Origin: DATKMG01 sp035541995
GTDB lineage: Bacteria; Acidobacteriota; Terriglobia; Versatilivoradales; Versatilivoraceae
Length of the DNA stretch: 9,991 nucleotides
Reading direction: 5' to 3'
Assembly (NCBI GenBank): GCA_035541995.1
Contig: DATKMG010000066.1
Span: forward strand, 1 to 9,991
Every line of letters starts with the position of its first letter. The stretch's first letter is position 1. The notes beneath the pieces are model-generated. The model saw only the letters and a list, made by a program, of their open reading frames with translations. It searched no databases and was not told the origin of the DNA. Below, piece after piece: positions 4,982-9,991 of this stretch. A program made the position numbers and the translations under genes.

Positions 4982-7972
4982 ATGACGCCCGAACGATGGC
5001 AGCAGATTGACAAACTGCTGGATGAGGCTCTGGACCGACAACCCGAAGCACGCAAGGCTTTCCTTGAGCAAGCCTGCGTGGGTGACGAAGATTTGCGCCT
5101 GCAAGTAGAGGCACTCCTGGCTGCCCACGAGAAGGCGGGGAGCTTCGTGGAGACTCCCGCCCTAGATCTGGCTGCACAAGGGCTGGCTCGGGCGGGAAGC
5201 GAATCTTTCGTGGGGAAGAGACTGGGCCCCTACGAGGTCCTTTCCTTGCTGGGTCGCGGTGGGATGGGGGAAGTTTACCGGGCCCGGGATACTCGACTGG
5301 ACCGCATGGATGCGCTCAAGATTCTCCCTCCAGAGGTGGCATCAGATTTCGACCGACTGCGCCGTTTCATCCGGGAAGCCAAAGCCGCGTCAGCCCTGAA
5401 TCACCCCAACATCGCGACAATTTATGAAATTGGGCAATCCGACGGGGTCCACTGGATCGCCATGGAGTTGGTGGAGGGACAGACACTGGGGGAGCGAATC
5501 CAAGGCCGAGACTATCCCTCACCCGGCGCACCGCGCCACCCTCTCCCGCAGGGCGGGCGAGGGCATGACTTAGGTGAATATTCCCTCGCCCCCGAAAGGG
5601 GGAGAGGGTCGCAGGGTGAGGGGTTGAATCTGAACGAAACCCTCGATATCGGCATCCAGGCAGCCGAGGCGCTGGAGGAGGCTCACAGCAAGGGGATCAC
5701 GCACCGTGACATCAAGCCGGCTAACCTGATGCTCACTTCCAAAGGTCAGGTCAAGGTGCTGGATTTTGGACTGGCGAAGAGGATCGATTCGGAAGGAGTG
5801 AGCCAGAGTACGGCCTCGCAGACAACGCCAGGGCTGGTGATGGGAACGGCGAGATACATGAGCCCGGAACAGGTTCTGGGTCAGCCAGTCGACCACCGTA
5901 CCGACATTTTCAGCCTGGGGGTGGTGCTTTACGAGATGACGGTTGGGCAGCCGCCGTTTGCCGGGGAGACATCAACGGCCATTTTTGATGCCATTGTGCA
6001 CCAAACGCCCATTTGGCCGGCACGAATACAGGCCCGGGTCCCGGAGGAATTGCGCCGGATCATCCAGAAGGCCCTGGAGAAATTTCGCGAAATGCGCTTC
6101 CAGACGGCAGCGGAGCTGTACGCAGATCTAGAACATCTCAAAGGTGATCTGGAAGCGAAACGGTCGATCGCTCAACCGGAGGCTTTCGTGGGGCCAGGCC
6201 TTCCAGGTCAAATCGTTTCCAGGAAAATGAAATGGATCCTGGCACCGGCCGGAATGCTGGGACTCGCTTTAGCCGTCATGGCTACCCTCTGGTTCGCCAG
6301 GATGCCCGTCCCGGAAACTCCGCTGATGGCTGTCCCGCTGACCAGCTATGCCGGCACTGAGTATGGTGCTTCTTTTTCGCCGGACGGGAGCCAGGTGGCA
6401 TTTACCTGGAACGGAGACAAAGAGGATAACTGGGATATCTATGTCAAACTGATCGGTTCCGAACCGCCCCTGCGTTTGACCACCAATAAAGCAGACGACG
6501 CATATCCTGCCTGGTCTCCAGACGGACGGCAGATCGCCTTCTGTCGCGATATTGGAGCGGGGAAGGGAGCTGTGGTCTTGATCTCTCCGCTGGGTGGCCC
6601 GGAACGAATACTGACGGAGTTTCATTTGGCCGATGGAGGTCCGATTCTCTCCTGGTCTCCGGATGGCCGTGCCTTGGCCATGGTTGAAAAGGTGAATGGC
6701 GAAACGGCGACCAATTTGGTCCTGTACATGATGGAAACCGGGGAAAAATGTCCCTTGACGAAGACCACAAAAACTTTCCTCGCTGACGGTTGTCCTGCCT
6801 TCTCGCCGGACGGCCGCACCCTGGCCTTTTGCAGGTCGATTGAATATGGTAATAGTGATCTTTACTTGTTGGGCCTCTCTCGTGACCTCAAACCGGTTGG
6901 GGAACCTCGCCGTCTAACATTCCAGAACTTGTCGGCTTCGGGGGCGGCCTGGAGTTCGGATGGAAGTGCACTGGTTTATTGTGTAGGAGGAAATCTCTGG
7001 AGGGTTGCAGCATCCCGCTCCAGCCAGCCACAGAAAATGGCTTCCCTCGGCCAGGATGCCGGCCAACCTGCCATTTCCCGCCGAGGCGCTCGTCTGGCTT
7101 ACACGCACTGGACATTCGATAACAATATCTGGCGCAGAAAAATCCCATCTTCACAGGGAAAACATTATCCACCAACGAAGTTCATCTCATCGACTCGTGA
7201 CGAGAGGGATCCACAATACTCTCCTGACGGGAAAAGGATCGCCTTCACTTCGGACCGTTCGGGCAGTCTGGAGATTTGGATCTGCGACGTGGATGGATCG
7301 AATGCCATCCAATTGAGTCACTTTGGCAAAGGTATTACAGGCGACCCCCAATGGTCTCCAGACAGCAGTCGTTTGACGTTTAATTCAAAAGCTGAAGGGC
7401 ACTTTGAAGTCTATGTCATGAATGCCAGTGGGGGAAACCCGCGGCGACTGACTTCATCCTCTTTTGCGTCACAAAATCCAAGCTGGGCAAGAGACGGGCG
7501 CTGGATTTTCTTTGATGTGTCGGGAAAAGATGGGGTGATACAAATATGCAAGGTTCCGGCCGAAGGGGGACCGGCAGTGCTTGTGATTAACAATAGCAGG
7601 GGGGTCTGGGCCCCGGTTGAATCCCCTGACGGCAAGTTTATGTATGCCATCGGTGGAAATGTTGAAGGTATGACATTAGTGAGAGCACCATTGGAAGGCG
7701 GAGAATTTAAGCAGATCCTTGATTCTCTTTATAATTATCGGTCATATGTGGTTGCTGAAAAGGGAATCTATTTCATCCCCAGGCCTGATCAAACCAGAGG
7801 CTCTTCCATCCGATTTCTTGAATTTGCTACCGGGAAGATCACGACCATCGCAGAGCTCGGAAAACAGCCCTGTGGTGACTGGCTCACAGTCTCCCCGGAC
7901 CGCCGCTGGGCCCTGTACACCCAGACAGACCAATTAGGCAGCGACTTGATGCTGGTGGAGAATTTTAAATGA
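4982..7972 (+). CDS. membrane-anchored Ser/Thr protein kinase with C-terminal TolB/WD40-like propeller
   Basis: 996 aa. The start MTPERWQQIDKLLDEAL is the conserved N-terminus of this family, so the ATG at 4982 is kept although no Shine-Dalgarno is visible. Residues 1-75 are the helical leader. The kinase domain spans about 84-390: P-loop GRGGMG 91-96, K113 in DALKIL, E132, HRDIKPAN 241-248, DFG 261-263, GTARYMSPE 288-296, D308. All catalytic residues are present, so it should be active. Residues ~178-214 are a Gly/Pro/Arg-rich insertion between the strand after AMELVEGQ and the helix LDIGIQAAEALEEAH; it is encoded by a palindromic repeat (see 5516-5622). A membrane helix lies at about 416-438. 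Residues 450-990 form a propeller with about eleven (F/W/Y)SPDG-like motifs (for example at 465, 511, 558, 607, 746, 791, 880). The kinase is cytoplasmic and the propeller is probably outside, sensing a ligand or surface. It lies downstream of the ECF sigma factor, a common pairing in Acidobacteriota. Confidence 0.93.
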   Translation: MTPERWQQIDKLLDEALDRQPEARKAFLEQACVGDEDLRLQVEALLAAHEKAGSFVETPALDLAAQGLARAGSESFVGKRLGPYEVLSLLGRGGMGEVYRARDTRLDRMDALKILPPEVASDFDRLRRFIREAKAASALNHPNIATIYEIGQSDGVHWIAMELVEGQTLGERIQGRDYPSPGAPRHPLPQGGRGHDLGEYSLAPERGRGSQGEGLNLNETLDIGIQAAEALEEAHSKGITHRDIKPANLMLTSKGQVKVLDFGLAKRIDSEGVSQSTASQTTPGLVMGTARYMSPEQVLGQPVDHRTDIFSLGVVLYEMTVGQPPFAGETSTAIFDAIVHQTPIWPARIQARVPEELRRIIQKALEKFREMRFQTAAELYADLEHLKGDLEAKRSIAQPEAFVGPGLPGQIVSRKMKWILAPAGMLGLALAVMATLWFARMPVPETPLMAVPLTSYAGTEYGASFSPDGSQVAFTWNGDKEDNWDIYVKLIGSEPPLRLTTNKADDAYPAWSPDGRQIAFCRDIGAGKGAVVLISPLGGPERILTEFHLADGGPILSWSPDGRALAMVEKVNGETATNLVLYMMETGEKCPLTKTTKTFLADGCPAFSPDGRTLAFCRSIEYGNSDLYLLGLSRDLKPVGEPRRLTFQNLSASGAAWSSDGSALVYCVGGNLWRVAASRSSQPQKMASLGQDAGQPAISRRGARLAYTHWTFDNNIWRRKIPSSQGKHYPPTKFISSTRDERDPQYSPDGKRIAFTSDRSGSLEIWICDVDGSNAIQLSHFGKGITGDPQWSPDSSRLTFNSKAEGHFEVYVMNASGGNPRRLTSSSFASQNPSWARDGRWIFFDVSGKDGVIQICKVPAEGGPAVLVINNSRGVWAPVESPDGKFMYAIGGNVEGMTLVRAPLEGGEFKQILDSLYNYRSYVVAEKGIYFIPRPDQTRGSSIRFLEFATGKITTIAELGKQPCGDWLTVSPDRRWALYTQTDQLGSDLMLVENFK
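5516..5622. repeat. palindromic repeat inserted in frame inside the kinase gene
   Basis: 107 bp with three nested perfect inverted pairs: CCCTCACCC (5516-5524) with GGGTGAGGG (5614-5622); ACCCTCTCCC (5538-5547) with GGGAGAGGGT (5600-5609); GGGCGAGGG (5555-5563) with CCCTCGCCC (5583-5591). The wording CCCTCACCC...CCCTCTCCC...GGGAGAGGG is known as a dispersed intergenic repeat in many bacteria. Here it is read through without stop or frameshift as kinase residues ~179-214. Related kinases have only a short loop between ERI and the LDIGIQ helix. The translated insert is PSPGAPRHPLPQ-like, Pro/Gly/Arg-rich and presumably a flexible loop. Confidence 0.8.
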
Positions 7973-8135
7973 GTGACTAGTGGCGAGTGGCGAGAAGCGA
8001 TCAGCAGTCAGCTTTTCCGTTCAGGGTTTGTGACTTGTCCGGCAGGGCCCAATAATGAAAAGAGCTGAAAGTCATTCTCTTCCCCTGATTGAAGCCACTC
8101 GGCAGCTCCTTTAGGAGCGTCCTGTTTGTAGTCGT
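7973..8135. other. intergenic region between convergent kinase and methyltransferase genes
   Basis: Starts with short tandem wording (GTGGCGAGTGGCGAG at 7980-7994) and AGCAGTCAGC, resembling degraded dispersed repeat. A small hairpin GCTCC-TTTA-GGAGC lies at 8105-8118, followed by a T-containing but not T-rich stretch (GTCCTGTTTG). It might act as a weak terminator or be another repeat relic. No gene is seen. Confidence 0.4.
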
Positions 8136-8798
8136 TCAGTTGCCGAGTACAAAGATCATGAAGAAGGCATCAGAGATGAGGTCAAATTCTCCACTTTTCT
8201 GGAAGCCTGCGTTTCGGGTCCAGGTTAAAAGGTCCTGGATACTGAATGCCATTGGTTCGTGGCCGGGCGGCCAGTTGGTTTTGTAGTCGATAATCGCCAG
8301 CCGCCCGTTGTCCTTCAGGCAGGAGTGTAGATGGGCTAGATAGACTTGGCGGTGCTCGATGTGATGAAGCACATCGCAAATAAAGGCCAGATCCACAGCT
8401 TGTGACGGAAGCTTGGGGTCGTCGTATTCACCCAGGATAAACTCGACGTTATTCAACTTGGCTTCTTCGATTCGCTCACGATTGTAATCGAGGAGTTCTT
8501 TGTCGATGTCCACTGCGTAGACTTTTCCTTCGGGGCCAACGGCCTGCGCAAATCTTCGGGTGAACACTCCGGAGCCAGAACCCACATCGGCCACCACATC
8601 TCCATGCTTCAGGTTCAGAAGTGCGACAACCTGATCGGGTTTCAATCTCTCGACACGCCCGGGGTTTTCAAGGATGGGAATATACTCTTTGGCCGGTCTT
8701 TTTCCTAGCTGGGCTCCCTCGAGAGAAAGGCAGAAACAGAGGAGGCCTGACGAAAGAAGACATGTGATTCTAGTGACTCTATAGTTCAGCCTAATCAT
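8136..8798 (-). CDS. class I SAM-dependent methyltransferase with a signal peptide
   Basis: 220 aa from the ATG at 8798, chosen over the in-frame ATG at 8828 because AGGAGG lies 9 nt before it and nothing good precedes 8828. Residues 1-30 look like an export signal (MIRLNYRVTRITCLLSSGLLCFCLSLEGAQ), possibly with lipid attachment at a Cys, though no strict lipobox is seen. Residues 65-170 form the Rossmann-like methyltransferase core: motif I VVADVGSGSG (68-77), acidic end of the second strand D97 in VYAVDID, motif II-like NNVEFILGEYDDPKLP, motif with VDLAFICDVLHHIEH (135-149), and a strand GRLAIIDYK. The C-terminal part (186-220) closes the sheet. Such signal-bearing methyltransferases are familiar from Acidobacteriota and related phyla. 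Export is puzzling because SAM is cytoplasmic; the segment may instead be an inward-facing membrane anchor. Substrate unknown. Confidence 0.85.
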   Translation of the reverse strand: MIRLNYRVTRITCLLSSGLLCFCLSLEGAQLGKRPAKEYIPILENPGRVERLKPDQVVALLNLKHGDVVADVGSGSGVFTRRFAQAVGPEGKVYAVDIDKELLDYNRERIEEAKLNNVEFILGEYDDPKLPSQAVDLAFICDVLHHIEHRQVYLAHLHSCLKDNGRLAIIDYKTNWPPGHEPMAFSIQDLLTWTRNAGFQKSGEFDLISDAFFMIFVLGN

Positions 8799-8807
8799 CC
8801 AGTTTTT

Positions 8808-8813
8808 CCTCCT
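8808..8813 (-). promoter_or_regulatory. ribosome binding site that fixes the methyltransferase start
   Basis: AGGAGG on the minus strand, 9 nt before the ATG at 8798. It lies inside the longer reading frame that begins at 8828, which argues for the shorter protein. Confidence 0.65.
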
Positions 8814-8871
8814 AGTCATCCGATCCATGTTCTACTGAAACTTGGGATTTGGGGGACCGCAATTACTGACA

Positions 8872-8960
8872 TTCGCAGAATACAGTGACATCCTATTCCG
8901 CCGCCCCTACCGGGGTAGGTTTTGGGGGGGGGACGAGAAGTTGTCACTCTATTCTGCGAA
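8872..8960. mobile_element. 19-bp inverted-repeat pair, MITE-like or remnant IS ends
   Basis: TTCGCAGAATACAGTGACA (8872-8890) and TGTCACTCTATTCTGCGAA (8942-8960) are inverted copies with 18 of 19 matches, separated by 51 bp. The spacer holds a hairpin CCTACC-GG-GGTAGG (8906-8919) and a run of nine G (8924-8932). No transposase is present. Two readings are possible: an 89-bp non-autonomous element with these as termini, or two outward-facing element ends beginning TGTCA left at a junction. No target duplication is evident. Confidence 0.5.
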
Positions 8961-9177
8961 GAGAGCGTCAGAGATGTACGCCAATTAATTGCCTTTGACT
9001 TTGCACGGGCTCCTGGCTTAAATTTCTAAAGGGGCGCTTTGTAGCCTGAAAACCGAAAGTTAAAACGAAACGATTGCTTCAAAAACCCCGTTCAGCCAAT
9101 GCCATGGAAAGCGGCGTCGCGCCGCCGCACTCCAAAGCACCGCGCCCTTCGGTCGCGATGCGAACTGTCCAAGTGGA
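8961..9177. other. non-coding stretch between inverted-repeat element and decayed glycosidase
   Basis: No gene is seen. A plus-strand frame beginning at 9099 is rich in Arg and lies antisense to the glycosidase remnant, so it is rejected. The stretch includes the repeat at 9105-9137. Confidence 0.4.
9105..9137. repeat. GC-rich dispersed-repeat-like hairpin
   Basis: On the minus strand it reads CTTTGGAGTGCGGCGG, then CGACGCCGCTTTCC. The core GCGGCG-TCG-CGCCGC (9111-9125) is a perfect 6-bp hairpin. The wording 'TTGGAGTGCGGCGG...CGCCGCTTT' is familiar as a dispersed intergenic repeat in some soil bacteria (from memory, not searched). It lies 40 bp beyond the stop of the glycosidase remnant. Confidence 0.4.
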
Positions 9178-9484
9178 TCAAGCTAACAGACGCCAATGGG
9201 ACAATAGGTTCAACAATCGTCTATAACCTTCCTTGGGTGTCATGTCCCTTCGCAGCAATCCGCCATGTGGCACAAAGGCCGGGCGGAAAAATCCCACCAG
9301 GTCAGGGCTACAATGTAAGGTTTTCTGAAAGCAATATTGTACAGCTGTTCGATCCAGTCGGCTTGAATTTTTTCCGTAAATCGATCCCCATGCCAGGCCA
9401 TACGGGTCCCGCCCACTCCGTCGGTTACAAGACTGAATCATTGGTCACCTCAGCCATCTTTATCTGTGTCGCCCCCAAAGGCGG
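9178..9484 (-). pseudogene. C-terminal remnant of a GH10-like (clan GH-A) glycosidase, several frameshifts
   Basis: Reading the minus strand and changing frame, a coherent protein appears: ATQIKMAEVTNDSVL, then (shift) VTDGVGGTRMAWHGDRFTEK, continuing IQADWIEQLYNIAFRKPYIVALTWWDFS, then (shift) RPAFVPHGGLLRRDMTPKEGYRRLL, ending SHWRLLA-stop at 9178. The pattern 'I(Q/T)xxEVT...QAxWxEQLYxxAFxKPYIxALTWWDFS...HGGLLRxDMTPKxxYxRL' matches the end of bacterial GH10 endo-xylanase-like proteins, including the strand that carries the nucleophile Glu region and the late WWDFS motif. At least two shifts lie within about 300 bp and no N-terminal two thirds is recognisable upstream, so this is a decayed gene. 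The separate parts are coherent enough that random sequence is unlikely; the exact GH family is less certain. Confidence 0.55.
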
Positions 9485-9650
9485 TGCATAACTTCGCTTA
9501 TGAAAATGCGGTTATTAAGGTGGGAGCCGAGCTCCGTCGCGGCGACCGCCGGGGTTAAATTTGCGAAAATCGAATTAACGAAGTTCAAGCTAAAGCTGTC
9601 ACCCACTGGCTTGCAATAGAGTTCTTCTGGCTTGGGAAGCAATCGATCAT

Positions 9651-9824
9651 CTAGAAAAGTGAACGAACCGCTTCTTTTCGTTCCTCGTTCCTGCAATCAA
9701 TGACCTTGAGATCTTCGGAGATTTGTTGAATTGTAGAAAGCGGTTCCTTCAGATTGTGCTGCTGAGGATTGAGCGTAAAAAAAGAGATCAATAACAATAG
9801 ACAGGGAGCGTGCTTGCGTCGCAT
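9651..9824 (-). pseudogene. short N-terminal fragment of an exported protein, possibly M28 peptidase
   Basis: 57 codons from the ATG at 9824 to TAG at 9651-9653. Residues 1-20 are a signal peptide (MRRKHAPCLLLLISFFTLNP). Residues 29-57 read LSTIQQISEDLKVIDCRNEE, continuing RKEAVRSLF, then stop. I recall this 'IQQISEDLxxIxCxNExRxEAVxxLF' leader from exported M28-type aminopeptidases of Acidobacteriota, where several hundred residues with zinc ligands would follow. None of those follow here in any frame. A T7 run (codons 14-16) lies in the signal peptide. No good ribosome site precedes the ATG. Best read as a truncated relic; a small exported protein cannot be excluded. Confidence 0.4.
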
Positions 9825-9991
9825 TTATTCTTACGTACCCGAGGCTTCCAAAAACACCTCCACCAATACAACTACAGCCCTTCTTTTTTCTCCCATCTCA
9901 ATCCACCTTTCGTGAGCGGTTTCATGCAGTGTCAGAGCAAAATAAACAAATCTCCAAAGAGCGCGAAGGAAGAGAGGGCTTCATTCGCTAA
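9825..9991. other. window end, no gene recognised
   Basis: Short minus-strand frames exist (for example one with RAVVVLVEVFLEASGT) but none has a start, ribosome site or recognisable protein pattern. Nothing else is seen. Confidence 0.35.

Noticed and set aside
5570..5896. Minus-strand open frame antisense to the kinase domain
   Set aside because: It overlaps well-conserved kinase motifs on the plus strand and has no protein character of its own.
8980..8992. Palindrome CAATTAATTG
   Set aside because: Short AT-rich palindrome in non-coding sequence with no promoter or gene next to it; expected by chance.
9099..9491. Plus-strand open frame of 130 codons
   Set aside because: It lies antisense to the glycosidase remnant, starts inside a GC-rich repeat and has no ribosome site or motif.
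9460..9696. Minus-strand open frame of 78 codons between the two gene remnants
   Set aside because: No recognisable pattern; its start lies inside the peptidase-like fragment in another phase. It may contain further debris but cannot be supported as a gene.

Overview
The window looks like a chromosomal stretch of a moderate-GC bacterium, most likely Acidobacteriota. The strongest sign is an ECF sigma factor of the TIGR02999 type followed by a large membrane-anchored Ser/Thr kinase with a TolB/WD40-like propeller whose N-terminus begins MTPERWQQID. The secreted small proteins around it, a glycine-zipper protein and a signal-peptide-bearing methyltransferase, also fit that phylum. This placement comes from recognising families, not from a database search.

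Layout. (1) 2-223: C-terminal end of an S9 (prolyl oligopeptidase-type) peptidase. (2) 553-1248: a secreted protein with a long Gly/Ser-rich linker. (3) 1341-2306, minus strand: a secreted glycine-zipper protein with an extreme Tyr/Gly/His tail, with a plausible promoter and an inverted repeat in front. (4) 2570-3080, minus: a broken gene whose N- and C-terminal parts lie in different frames, with the middle apparently missing. (5) 3350-3991, minus: a secreted zinc metallopeptidase with HExxHxxxGxxxH and a downstream Met. (6) 4203-4766, plus: the ECF sigma factor, with an apparent 1-nt deletion close to its C-terminus. (7) 4863-4958: a repeat made of two hairpins, flanked by two similar copies of a kinase-start sequence. 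(8) 4982-7972, plus: the 996-residue kinase, whose catalytic domain carries an in-frame palindromic DNA insertion. (9) 8136-8798, minus: a SAM-dependent methyltransferase with a signal peptide. (10) 8872-8960: a 19-bp inverted-repeat pair resembling a MITE or IS-end remnant. (11) 9178-9824, minus: decayed gene fragments, including a GH10-like xylanase C-terminus broken by frameshifts and a possible M28 peptidase N-terminus.

How the genes may work together. The sigma factor and kinase are adjacent and co-oriented, the usual arrangement for this pair. The kinase would sense through its extracytoplasmic propeller and the sigma factor would redirect transcription. Most other intact genes encode exported proteins. 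The locus is rich in short palindromic repeats and decaying genes. The most interesting feature is the palindromic repeat at 5516-5622: it has become about 37 codons of the kinase domain without breaking the frame, much like the Rickettsia palindromic elements. No CRISPR array, tRNA, rRNA or intact transposase was seen.
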